DNA of 64,000 nucleotides from Neodiprion pinetum (Eukaryota > Arthropoda > Insecta > Hymenoptera > Diprionidae): the NCBI RefSeq assembly GCF_021155775.2, contig NC_060238.1, positions 8,728,001 to 8,792,000 of the forward strand. Reading direction: 5' to 3'. The translations under genes and the position numbers were made by a program. Of this stretch, positions 11,142 through 21,515 are shown piece after piece (position 1 is the stretch's first letter; each line of letters starts with the position of its first letter). The notes under the pieces are model-generated. The model was given only the letters and a program-made list of their open reading frames with translations, did not search any database and was not told the DNA's origin.

Positions 11142-11313
11142 TTGGAAAATACCAAATCTTCACATTTGGGAAATTCTATGCGTACTTTATTTAGCATAAT
11201 ACAATCTTGTCGATGATTGTCGTAGGCGTGTTTCACGCTAAAGTAGCACAATCATCTGTCACATAAAAACAGTTGATCAATATGATCAGTCAATTGTTTG
11301 CTCACCAATCGGG
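11142..11313 (-). pseudogene. DNA polymerase B fragment in the loop of D
   Basis: On the minus strand this continues the right-arm polymerase gene beyond 13551: the Cys/His-rich stretch with LFLCDR and then FSVKHAYDNHRQDC, with a frameshift between the two. Polinton B has the same stretch, contiguous, at 54030-54200. The piece is cut from its N-terminal part by the Crypton insertion (11314-13550) and ends at an A-rich junction (11129-11141) where the left arm begins. Confidence 0.8.
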
Positions 11314-11484
11314 AATAGTACATTACGATACGAGTGCGCAAAGTAGGTCGCTCCCGCACGAGCGAGGCGAGTGCAGGATTACCTACGTGCGCACGAGTAT
11401 CGTATTCTATTTTTCCTATCATCCTGCGCAAAGTTCGATTTTGCGTATGCATTTGCGTTCGCAAATTACCACTTTTCCACACGT

Positions 11485-11570
11485 TGACAAGAGCGTGCGG
11501 GAATGCAACTGAGCGAACGGGGATGTAGCTGAGCGTGCGGGAATGTGGTGAGCGTGCGGGAATGTATAAG
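11485..11570 (+). repeat. Short tandem repeats (GAGCGTGCGGGAATG)n
   Basis: Four imperfect units of about 18-25 bases (GAGCGTGCGGGAATGCAACT, GAGCGAACGGGGATGTAGCT, GAGCGTGCGGGAATGTGGT, GAGCGTGCGGGAATGTATAA). They lie in the 5' part of the Crypton-like element, upstream of its recombinase. Recombinase-binding or promoter function is possible but only inferred. Confidence 0.7.
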
Positions 11571-11644
11571 AGTATACGAGCGATTCCAAGGTATATACGC
11601 GCGCGCCATCTCTGCGGCACTCTCTTCGCATTAACACGTGCGAG

Positions 11645-11882
11645 CGATACTTTGACGTTCGTTGTCCGTATTAAGAAAACGGCAGAATACAAAACACAGA
11701 ATGCACGTTTTGACAGGTACATTCCAGACGAAAAAGATGTAAACAAACCGGTGCGCTGAGCTGAGAGCTGAGCGCCGGTTTGTTTACATCTTTGTCCTCT
11801 TGAATGTACCTGTCAAAACGTGCGTTCTGTGTTTTGGATTCTGCCGTTTTCTTAATACGGACAACGAACGTCAAAGTATCAG
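11645..11882. repeat. Hairpin-forming inverted repeat, arms about 110 bp
   Basis: The arms 11645-11757 and 11768-11882 are inverted copies (GATACTTTGACGTTCGTTGTCCG... against ...CGGACAACGAACGTCAAAGTATC), with a 10-base loop of GCTGAG repeats. It ends 47 bases before the recombinase ATG at 11930. It may be the 5' control region of the element or an older nested fold-back. Confidence 0.85.
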
Positions 11883-11929
11883 TCGCTTCACATCAACTCT
11901 TTAGAAAGAACAAGTGTGAGTGAATAACT

Positions 11930-13364
11930 ATGAATAACCTACAAAGTGATACGGATAGCGAGGGTGAGGATATGTCTAATGATGTGCCAACTGAAATGCT
12001 CGCTGCAGCGAAGGAAATAGCATTAAATTCATTGCCGAACATTTCCAAACAAAAGTACACAAAAGTGTACAACGAATTTAAGAAATGGCGCAGCACAAAG
12101 AAGACAACGTCATTCGCCGAAACTGTTTTACTTGTGTATTTCAATGAAATGTCTACGCAGTACGCTCCATTGACACTATGGGCTAGATATTCTATGCTAA
12201 AACTACTATGAAGGCATATGATAATATCGATATCAGTAGATCTACACAATTGCTAGGATTGCTAAAGAAGAACAGCTCGAGGTATAAACCCAAAAAATCC
12301 AACGTATTCACCACAGCTGATGTGTCCAAATTTCTTGAAGAAGCACCAGATACAGAGTATCTTGTAATGAAGGTATGTATACATACATGTGTATCAATTT
12401 CTGTATAGCGACACTTGTCGTGAATTGAAAAAATCAAGCTCAGAAGTCTAAAAATTCTTCGAAATTGATTGCGTCACACGTAAAATTCGTTTTGTTATTA
12501 GAAAACTTAATATAATCTCTTTTATAGGCGTGACTAGTAATGGGAATTTCCGGTGCGTGTCGACGGGAAGAACTGTCTAACTTATGTATGGATGATGTAA
12601 AAGATCATGGTACTTTTTTGTTCGTAACGTTGCAAATAACAAAAACTAAAATTGTGCGAAGATTTACGGTAGTAGGTGAATTTTACAAAATAGTGAAAAA
12701 GTATATGGAAAAACGCCCAAACAATTCCAAAACAAAGATTCTTTTTGACATATAGAGCAGGAAAATGTGTGTTACAGCCTCTTGGCATTATTACGGTTGG
12801 AGGCGTACCTCAAAAAATTGCAAAATATCTTCAAATAGAAAATCCTGAACTCTATACGGGTCATACGTTTCGAAGAATGTCTGCTACGATACTAGTTGAT
12901 GCAGGAGCAGATATAACAGTTTTGAAAAGACACGGCGCGGCGGGTGGAAATCGAACACAGTCGCAGAAGGATATATTGAAGATTCCATGCAGAACAAAAA
13001 CGCAGTCGGTCATTGTATTGAAAGTGCCATACCGTCCACATCAAAGAATTCGAAGCGCTTGAAACTCAACGAAGATGCGAGTATAGCAGAAAATGAAAAA
13101 TCACAAATTTTTGATAATACGTTGTATCCAAATCCGTCTAAAAATGCTAATGTATGTACTGATACCCCAAAAGTAACAGTGATTCCTGAAACTCCTGAAG
13201 AGTCGTATGAAAATTGTAGAAACAGACTTGATATTGGAAATAATCAAACAAATCAGGCACCAGAAACCATTAAAAATGTATCTATAACCACATCGGAGTC
13301 ATTGAAGAATAAACCGTTTCATTTTGTAAATTGTAACGTTACGATAAATATTGATAATAATTGA
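11930..13364 (+). pseudogene. Crypton-type tyrosine recombinase, decayed
   Basis: From ATG 11930 the N-terminal SAM-like/core-binding part (LPNISKQKYTKVYNEFKKW) leads into a catalytic domain with the Arg box GISGACRREEL (about 12543), the H-x-x-R box GHTFRRMSA (about 12859) and a catalytic Tyr codon at 12972-12974. The C-terminal tail ends in an Asn-rich FVNCNVTINIDNN, typical of insect DUF3504/Crypton-like proteins. A probable intron runs 12373-12527 (GTATGT...TTTATAG). Lesions: frameshift near 12205, in-frame TGA at 12531, frameshifts near 12738 and 12940. The element is therefore not autonomous in this copy. Family assignment rests on R, HxxR and Y order. Confidence 0.7.
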
Positions 13365-13430
13365 AAATATTAAATAAATCGGATTTTTCTTCATTTAATG
13401 AATTTATAACAGTTTTATAATTAGTTTTTT

Positions 13431-13473
13431 TAGGGCGGGAGGGCTTCGCCCCCCCGAACCCCCCCATCGCAGC
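13431..13473. other. GC-rich hairpin with long C-run
   Basis: GGGCGGGAGGGCTTCGCCC can fold on itself and is followed by CCCCGAACCCCCCC. It lies just beyond the recombinase tail in otherwise AT-rich DNA. It may mark a terminus or processing signal of the element; the function is unknown. Confidence 0.4.
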
Positions 13474-13550
13474 GCCCCAACGCCACCGTTCTATACGTTT
13501 CAATTATTCAAAATAATTGTAGTAGTCGAACTTTGCGCAACTTAATAGAA

Positions 13551-14697
13551 AAAGATCTTTAATCCAAGCAAAGTGGAATCTCGGTGCAAACTCACCAGTC
13601 ATATCGTCTTCCGGATTACTCTCAACCATTAGAAGATGGAGCATGTCAATGTTTACGCTATGCAAATTTTTACTTAAATAAATTGACACGATGACGCTTT
13701 TATTTGATTTTGCATGATGCGAAAAAGTTTGAGATTCTATCCCATATACGTTGATTCGCAAATTATTCAATCTCTCAAGCTTTTTCACGTCATGTAGAGT
13801 AGCAGGCAATTTGATACCTGTACAGTCCAACTCGGAAATATAGCGACGTTAGTTGTGAGTCCTATCGGTGTTGGTGTTGACTGGGTGGAGGGCTGCTGTG
13901 ACGGACCAGAGAAGGCATCTTTCGTCCTCGTTCCTCACGTTCACCACCGCTCTCTTCCGTTGAATGTCCAAGGGCAGCTCGATGAATGTTGAAGCCCCCG
14001 CGGCGAGAGGTTGATAGCGGTTGATGTTTACAGCGATGTTGAGGATCTCAATCATGCTCCAGCCGGAATCGCGTTGCTCGAAATCTTCCGCCTTTGATAG
14101 CAGATCACCACGTGCACGTGTGAACCAGCCATTTATATCGCTCGATGGTAGAAGGATTGCCACGTTGGAGGTGTTGAAACTCTTAACTTTGGTGGAGATC
14201 TCTTCGTGCTTGGCATTTTCGAATTTGCACGATAATATGAGGTTAACCTTCACATTTCCCTCCTCGCGCAGTACCAGTTCCAACTTCTCGGTGACGACGC
14301 GCTGCACATCGTTCAGAAAGGCGCCCAAATTCCTATGACGGAGATTTGTAATAACCCCTGTTCGGATTCGGCTGGCAAAAGCACTATCCACGTCGTCCCA
14401 CTGTACACCCGCAGGAGTAACGATATTTCCACCCGTCACCACCGTGCGCTGCTGCAACTGCCTGATCTTCGTCACCCAAGATTGTAGGAGTGTAATCGTA
14501 TGTTGGATCCGTATTTTCGCACCAACAGTCGTTCCTCGTTGCATAGAAATATCACGTAGAACTTGGATATTCGCAATTCCAATATCAGTCCAATGATTGA
14601 TGACAGCGTCATTCTCTTCTCCGGGTGGTTGCTCTCTCAGCAAATTGTACGTCCCCTCCATCTGCTCTGCAAGTCCCATATACGCTTCGACGACCAT
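13551..14697 (-). pseudogene. DNA polymerase B, N-terminal fragment, right arm of D
   Basis: Minus-strand twin of 9991-11128, with ATG at 14697 and the same in-frame stop at 13849-13851. It extends nine bases further inward than the left arm before the Crypton-like insertion at 13550. The gene resumes at 11313. Product and role are as described for the left arm. Confidence 0.85.
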
Positions 14698-15745
14698 GAC
14701 TTTGACGCGGATGGTGAAGATATTCAGAAGTTTTCACTTGCACGTATCGTGTAAGAGTCTGCATCGGATGCGTTGATCTTATATATAGGCTGATAGATCG
14801 CAAGAATTTGGGGACGGTGCGCACTGCGTTCTGCGCATATCGGAGGGAAAAATGACGTCAGAAATGCGGTGCGCACTACGTTCTGCGCATATCGGAGGGA
14901 AAAATGACGTCAGAGATGCGATGCGCACTGCGTTCTGTGCATATCGGAGAGAAAAATGACGCCAGAGACGACTGGGTCCACCCTTTACCCGACCCGCCAT
15001 CCCTAAATTCTTGGGTTTTATTGCTCTCCCGGCTCTGCAGAGATGATGCAATACATGTAAAAAAATGACGTCAAAGACGACGGGGTCCGCAGTCCCCATC
15101 CACCATCCCTAAATTTTTGCGGTTTATTGCTCGTTTGAAGTGACCTGGTTCCACAGCTGCATCTTTCTTAAAAGCGTGTTGGAACAGGTTTTCATCCTCT
15201 CCCCCTCCCCCTCGCCGCGCACCTACCGCCGCCTACGATGGATGCCCACCTAAGTATAAAAATCTGCGCAAATGCTGTGAGTAAAGTAGCAATGTATAGT
15301 TTCCCAAGCATGTAATGGAAATCCGTCAACGAAAAGCAGGTAGTGGGCGGTGCAGGTATAAAAAATCGGGGCCCAGACCCTTGCCTCGAAAAGCTACGTT
15401 TACGACGTTCGGCGGAAAACAAGTCTCGACAGGAATTATTTTTGTGTGCGTGTGCGTGTGTGTGTGTGTGTGTGCGCGCGTGCGTGTGTGTGTGTGCGCG
15501 CGTGCGTGTGTGCGTGCGTGCGTGTGTGCGTACGTGCGTGCGTGCGTGAGGAGAATAAACGTGAAAATAGTCATCCTGCGGCAAACCGCGCAAACGATCA
15601 AAGGGGTGGACGAGCGAGGGGGGAAAGCCGCGGATTCAGGGGGGAGTTAGGGAGAGAGGTCCGTGGGACGATGGGGAAGCTGAGGGGGGGGGGGGGGGGG
15701 GGGGCGTTGCCATCTTTGATTTCGAACTCTTATGTATACACTACT
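13560..15745 (-). repeat. Right arm of palindrome D
   Basis: Inverted copy of 8943-11128, including the CA tract, poly-C tract, CRE repeats and TATA box. It ends at the terminus AGTAGTGTATACATAAG (read inward from 15745). Confidence 0.9.
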
Positions 15746-15751
15746 GGCGTA
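15746..15751. other. Right target-site duplication of D (GGCGTA)
   Basis: Partner of GGCGTG at 8937-8942; five of six bases agree. Confidence 0.7.
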
Positions 15752-16009
15752 CGTGTGTCGTATCTCTCTCTACCCAAAAATTACCCCTCCCCTCTCCGAG
15801 GTACTGAGCTATCGAGTATATGGTCGCGGTATATCGCATTACCGATTTCGAGGCGTGTCGATCACGCCAAGCGCCCAACAAATTTCGCGATATTCTTTTA
15901 GGTTCAGGATACCTCGCAGACGCCGATTTATTGTGCACGCGGTAAGTTCTCGGTCATTTTCTCCGAGTGACCGAGGAGCGGGAAAAATCCACGTCACAAT
16001 ATATATATA
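15752..16009. other. Unassigned spacer
   Basis: No supported gene. If the D insertion is removed, this sequence becomes contiguous with 8936, but I see no retrotransposon coding sequence in it. Confidence 0.4.
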
Positions 16010-16999
16010 GGGTGTCATTTTAGGGCGATATTTTTATTTTTTTTTGTTCATCACCCGAAAAGTCTTTAGTTCGCATTTAAAAACAAATCCTCGCGCAAAG
16101 GGAGCGTTGTCAAAAAATATTCAGAGGTAGCTCAACGGCATTGAAGTTTTCGCATTTGATTAACATGTGAAATTTTTTTTTTCACTATTATTGGTTCTCC
16201 CAAGTCTGATTAAATCATACGGTATTTTCCCTGTAGGGTTTTATAGGAAATCGAATTCTCTACAAATAACGGCTTAGGAGGAATTGATGTGCAAACCTAA
16301 TTTTCTACGAAAATATGTATATTAGAGTTCTTGTCAAATAATGATTTTATAAAAATAACAAATTTTTCGATAACTTTTTATGAAGAAACGTCGATAAGAA
16401 CAAATGTTGTCGTAGGATTGATGAATAACAAACTTCGGCTGTTAGATTATTATTTATTCGGCGTAACAAAATATGTAAAGTTATTTGCTTTACAAATGAA
16501 CTTATTTTTTTAAATCTTTTTATGATAATTACGAAAATCCAGTTAAACGTGAACGGATTTTTATGTGACATTTGTCGAGTGATTCTTTTGATGATATTTC
16601 ACCAGTTGAAACATGAGCGAATCGAAGCTAGCCAAATATAAAATTAGGTTTGCACATCAATTACTCGTAAGCCGTTGATTTTACAGACAAAAGTCAAGAG
16701 ACGTTTTTTGTAGAGAATTCGATTTCCTACAAAACCCTGTAGGGAAAATACCGTATAATTTAATCAGACTTGGGAGAACCAATAATAGTGAAAAAAAAAA
16801 TTTCCCATGTCAATCAAATGGGAAAACCTCAATGACATTAAATATTTTCCTCTGAATATATATTTTATCAATTTCTCTAAATATATATTTTTTGACAGCG
16901 CTCCCTTTGCGCAAGGATTTGTTTTTAGATGCGAACTAAAGACTTGTCGGGTGATGAGCAAAACAAAATAAAAAAATATCGCCCTAAAATGACATACCC
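16010..16999. mobile_element. MITE with about 0.3-kb TIRs
   Basis: The termini GGGTGTCATTTTAGGGCGATA and, inverted, TATCGCCCTAAAATGACATACCC enclose 990 bp. The arms 16010-16303 and about 16640-16999 match, for example AAATCGAATTCTCTACAAA against TTTGTAGAGAATTCGATTT. No transposase is present. ATATATA lies on both flanks, so the duplication is uncertain. The family is not recognised. Confidence 0.8.
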
Positions 17000-17991
17000 G
17001 AATATATATAATATAATGAGTTAAAAAGAAATAAGATAAAGTTTAGAAGTCAGTTTATTGAATTTAATATTTAAGTAAGAGAGAATCAGTCATTCTTAGT
17101 GAAATGATCTATCTGTGAGCGCCACGCGATACTTCTGATAACATGTAATTACGTAAATTCTAACGGGAGAAGCCCGAATATCCGATGTTCGGTCTGTTTA
17201 TTAGTATGTGCAAAATAAAATGTATATGCTGCATTCAATGCAATACAAAAGATTAATGGAACGTAAGTCGAATACGGATGAAAGAATGTTGATTTGAAAC
17301 CCTGAGATACAAGAACAAGCGATATGTAACTGAACGTCGGTTCGTATTAGCTTGCTGAAGGCTGATCGACTACCAACCGCGATCCAGAGGAGAGATCCTT
17401 TACATACTCGAAAAACAGAAAAGAGAGCGTCCGTTGATAACCATCGATTACAGAATTCATACAGATGCTGAAAACTACAGTGCGCCTTATTATTAGAGGG
17501 AAAGAGCGAGACAGAACGGTCTTTATCACTGGAAATAATGTAAAAAATGGAAAACCGAAGTGTGCTGATTGGTATTCGAAAACGAGAAGAAATAAATGTA
17601 TTTCGCGGTACACAGAAACGTGCCGCCTTTTTAAACATTTTCTCTCAAGTTTTTTGTAGAATATTTCTTACACGGTATATTGAAGCTGCCGCATCCTTGT
17701 AAATATATCCCGTAAACCTAGGAAGATGAGATCAAATCGATACGAGGCAATCAGTGTGGTCTGTCTTCATTAGTCAATTCTGCATAGCAACCCTCACGGG
17801 TGGCTTCAAATAAGCCACAAGCCACGGGCACACTTACCGCGCGTGATTTCTATCACCGAATCTTATTGTTAGGCCCGAAATTAGAAATCCGATATATAGT
17901 TAAACTTGGGACTTTGATTAACTAATACCGTTGGAAATCAATCAATAGAATTAATTATTTATCACATATCAGTATTCGGGTAATATCAAAC
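17000..17991. other. Probable intron or intergenic DNA, nothing recognised
   Basis: This lies 3' of the dynein exon at 17992-18142 on the minus strand. The next dynein exon was not found here. A 145-codon minus-strand frame (17201-17638) has no recognisable domain and is not called as a gene. Confidence 0.4.
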
Positions 17992-18142
17992 CTGATTTGA
18001 TGAAAGCTTTTTGAAGAATGGGATTCAAAGCTGGATCCAAGATTTCTCCAACATTTTGAAGCAGAATTGGGTCCCCAAATTGAATAGCTTGTTCTAGAGT
18101 CTTCATAAAGTCAAGCTGGCCGAAGTCGATCACCTTCAAGTC
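17992..18142 (-). CDS. Axonemal dynein heavy chain, exon (AAA5 region)
   Basis: Minus-strand exon of 151 bp with acceptor TTTCTTAG before 18142 and donor CAG/GTTTGATA after 17992. It encodes DLKVIDFGQLDFMKTLEQAI, then QFGDPILLQNVGEILDPALNP. This is the conserved stretch after the WIKNME motif in the AAA ATPase ring of dynein heavy chains. It joins in phase to the exon at 29357-29572 across an 11.2-kb intron. Wording such as LLQNV and LNPIL favours the DNAH2 class (inner arm dynein of cilia and sperm tails) over DNAH1/3/7, judged from memory of the families. Dynein is near certain; the paralogue is moderate. Confidence 0.88.
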
Positions 18143-20282
18143 CTAAGAAACAATTTGAAACGAAATTTTTGACAATTCAACCAACCTTAATCAAATATAA
18201 AGGACATAATTTACTTGGACCTCAATTTCAGAGACCGTTATTGGAGAAATCCATTAAATTGTTGTATTGTAGCTGTGTTTGTGTAACTACTATGTTTGTG
18301 TAATATTACTTTTTATTCACGCATGTCATGGACCACCATCTCTACTTTTTATAACAGATGATTGAAGTGAGCGAGTGGTGCAGTGGGGAGTAGGATAGAG
18401 AAAGTGTATGAGTAGAAGAAAGTTAGTTCGCGGGAGACTAGCGTCTGCGCTTCTTCTGGAAATGTGGAATTAGCTGGGTCCTCCGCCCGGGTGCTAGAGG
18501 ACAGAGATTAAAGGTGTCAGGGGCAGCGGGAAGGCGGGCAGGTACCGATATGCGGGATGATCGCGGTCCTACCACGTGTCGTGGTGGCCGCCGCGAAAAG
18601 TCGATCTAGTGAAAAAATCCCCTCTCAAATATTTGAAGTGAGCACACTAATTAATAACTCGGAATATTGTGACAAAAGTTTAATTCCAAGGTTCATTTAG
18701 TTGAGCTTAAATCAATTTCTATGGCAAAGTGTTCGTTTCGTCAATTAGTCGAAAACTAATTAATCATTTTCTGTACTCCTGTATTCAATTTGTTTGCTTT
18801 GTTTTCTTTATTTTTTATTTACTTCGTTTATGTTCTTTATTTTCTTCATTCTCTGTATTTTCTTTATAAATAGGTCTTGCGCTCTTATTTATTATATCAG
18901 AGCTAGTGTCAGTATGTCAGTGCACAATTTCGGACCGAGTCTTTAATTACTTACACACCAAAGATCAGAGCAGACAATTACATGAAATTTCAGGCAGTGT
19001 TTTCTGTATTGCAAATTCGGTAATTATTAGGCCATTTATATAGCCTAAGCTGATATCACAAAGATATTCCTCATTTGATATTCATTGCATGATTGACAGA
19101 TGGTGGAGACTTCTGTGGACAATTGCGTATACTCATCATTTAATCATCCTACAAGATTGTAGATCGTTGTTAAGCGTCAATTATTATTAATACATATACG
19201 CATTGGACATCGTAAAACGAAGCCAGAATTCAGTAAAACATTGCGCACGCCTTGCACGGTCGTGCTAATTACGAATATACGGTAGCTAGGCCATGCGCGT
19301 CTCGGGATTCCGACGGCCAGCTCATACATATCAGCACGAGGCTACGCGTGGTAATACGGCAGTGCGGACGCGTCACGATTGTCTTCACGTAAACATTACA
19401 CTCAATCATACGTGATCAGCGTCCGTGAATTTAAAAGCCAGAATATTTATCCTTTTACTTTCGGGTCCAAGACATGAACCAGAGTACGTAGAAAAATAAT
19501 ATGAATTTGTTGCAAATGCTTTACTTCGACCGTTAGAACACACCATATCGTATATTCCAAATAGTAGTACCTACGGTTTGGTGCTGTTGTACAGACTAAA
19601 TCGTGCAAAGTAATGTGCATCGCTACGCATACGCACTTTGTACGAAGCGTTGTGTATCGCTAAATATGCGCACTCAAAGCATGCCGATTGAGGTTCGGTC
19701 TAACACACAGCTGACGCTGTTTTTGATGCAATCATGACAAAAAATGGTATATGCAACAAGCGACAAAACCAGTTGGTGCCTGGCGCCCAACATTTGTACC
19801 CTGTCTGTTGTTCTTGTAATTCTCGCATTTCTCACTTTAACGATTTATTCTACTATTAAGATTTGTTTTATTATTTTGGCGTGTTTGCTAGGGTATCCGT
19901 CGATGTTCTGACTGCCAATAAGATGATTGAGTAAAAAATACATCGCAACAAAACTTTGGTTCAAAATAAGGTTCCGAGCTATTTCAAATACCAAAATCGC
20001 GTAATCACAATATCCGCCTGCAAAATTGAGGCCTTAGTGAAGTAGAAACCTTAGGAGAATTTTCATGGTCAAAGCTGGTAGATGAATATTCTTAGAGTGA
20101 CTACCCAATTATCAGTATATTGTCCAGATCATTGAGGTTTTCGAATTGTGAGTGATATGAAACAATCCACGTCAAACCGGATTAAGTGAATCGAAAATTT
20201 CACTCGATACCTCCTATTCTCTTTGGATTTCTATAACAGATTATATGCATAAAATAAATGCATCAAAAACTTTTTAAATGAA
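18143..20282. other. Dynein intron, no supported gene
   Basis: First 2.1 kb of the 11.2-kb intron counting from its 3' end. A GC-richer island at 18360-18600 stands out from AT-rich surroundings, but it has no coding frame I can support. No repeat structure was resolved. Confidence 0.45.
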
Positions 20283-20640
20283 TCAAAAACAACTTTTCTC
20301 TATTGGTTCAATTTCCGTCCCTCCACCCGCGCGATTAGAATTGTGATTGGATACTTCCAGTGCTAACAGTCGAACATTAAGATTCCGAATGCACTCTAAC
20401 ATATCATTTATAAGCCCACTGTTTTTCTCGTCGTTCATACACAGCTGATTGATATCATTCGGGGATGTAAAAAAATATGATTGAAAAATTTCCGTAAAAT
20501 CCTCAACGGTAGTTTGTGAAATACTGTGCAGAACATTCAAGGGAACAGCATCGTTTGCCTGCTACGGATAAACAATGTAACACGATCGTTCACTGTTTAT
20601 ATCATATTGATTGTCTGAAGTGATTTTGAGTCCGATACCT
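20283..20640 (-). pseudogene. Polinton PGVG-protein remnant (relic C)
   Basis: On the minus strand, a decayed version of the protein found at 58057-58479 in Polinton B: a PGIG motif, then DNQYDI and a C-terminal helical segment with NDMLECIRNLNVRLLALE. There is at least one in-frame stop near 20560. It joins abruptly to a capsid-protein remnant on the plus strand at 20640, so the genes normally between them (unknown 313-aa gene, ATPase, PLA2, protease, penton, small protein) were deleted. Confidence 0.75.
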
Positions 20641-21515
20641 GGGGGTCCGTGCACAAATTTTTATCTCCACTTATAACCTAACGATAAAATCCATATCGTT
20701 ATTGAACATCAAGACTTGTGTCTACTGCCTAGTAAAAGGTCTCCACACATCCATGTGAAAATTGCGAAATATGATGGTGTGACTGCGGTGGTAGCTAAGA
20801 AATTGATCAATTATGTATTGGGATCGGCCGAGGATTATTGTCGAATCATCGTGAATGCTCTACATGAGTTGATTCTCACACGTTCCAACACCGATTTGGA
20901 TGCTGTGATTTAGACCCCGCCGGTAGAAAATTTTTAAATTACCCTTAACAAAATCGAGTGACTGCTACCCTACATAAAACTTGCCAATAAACCAAAAATT
21001 CAGCTGCTCAACTACATCGCCAAGGATCCGGCTATATCCACGAGTGTTCATTCTTCCGAAACGTACGTGTATGCGTCGCTGCTGTCAACGATGCAACATG
21101 TGTAGGCAGTCAAGACATTGACACAGCTGAAGAAGTCGAGATACGTCATTCTGTGATTCCGAGTTGCAAGTTAGAACGATCCAAAGAAAAATGCCAACGA
21201 ATTTGATCATTGCAGAATCAGAGAAGTGAAATTCTTCCTCAAATCACAGTGTTATCCCTACGGAAATTTGAATCTTGATGTTTTCAATAATCAATACGCT
21301 ATTTTCTACACGCTATTCTACAGTTATTTTAAATTATACGAGTCGGGTCGACTTTTTTTGAAAGGGGGGGTAGTGAAACGAAGTTGTGTTGACACCCCTT
21401 ATACAGCTTAGCAGTCGTCAAATGCTTAATCTGTCTATTGTACGGTTGCTCGGTCAACCGATATGATTGTAATAACAGTCAGTCTCGAGACTTCAAACGA
21501 TAACATCTTGCAAAT

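Larger units (their letters stand above)
11314..13550 (+). mobile_element. Crypton-like (tyrosine recombinase) element nested in the D polymerase
   Basis: Comparison with the uninterrupted Polinton B sequence (around 54025) places the insertion exactly between AAAGATCTTT and CCCGATTGG of the polymerase gene. The inserted 2,237 bp begin TTCTATT and end TACTATT when read in the direction of the polymerase, and have no TIRs. Lack of TIRs, a short repeat at the ends and a tyrosine-recombinase gene are Crypton traits. It also contains short tandem repeats (11485-11570), a long hairpin (11645-11882) and a GC hairpin (13431-13473). Confidence 0.75.
8943..15745. mobile_element. Palindromic Polinton derivative D (two left ends, inverted)
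   Basis: Both termini align (GGTGGTGTATATATGAG on the left; AGTAGTGTATACATAAG read inward on the right). The arms 8943-11128 and 13560-15745 are near-identical inverted copies (paired coordinates sum to 24688). Each arm has, from outside in, TIR with poly-C and CA tracts, CRE-like promoter repeats, a TATA box and the N-terminal third of DNA polymerase B. All other Polinton genes are absent. The whole palindrome has a 6-bp target duplication, so it probably integrated as one unit. The centre was later hit by a Crypton-like element (11314-13550). Polinton B (49513-64000) is the closest full-length relative here. Confidence 0.85.

Noticed and set aside
17201..17638. 145-codon minus-strand frame
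   Set aside because: No recognisable domain; a chance frame is likely.
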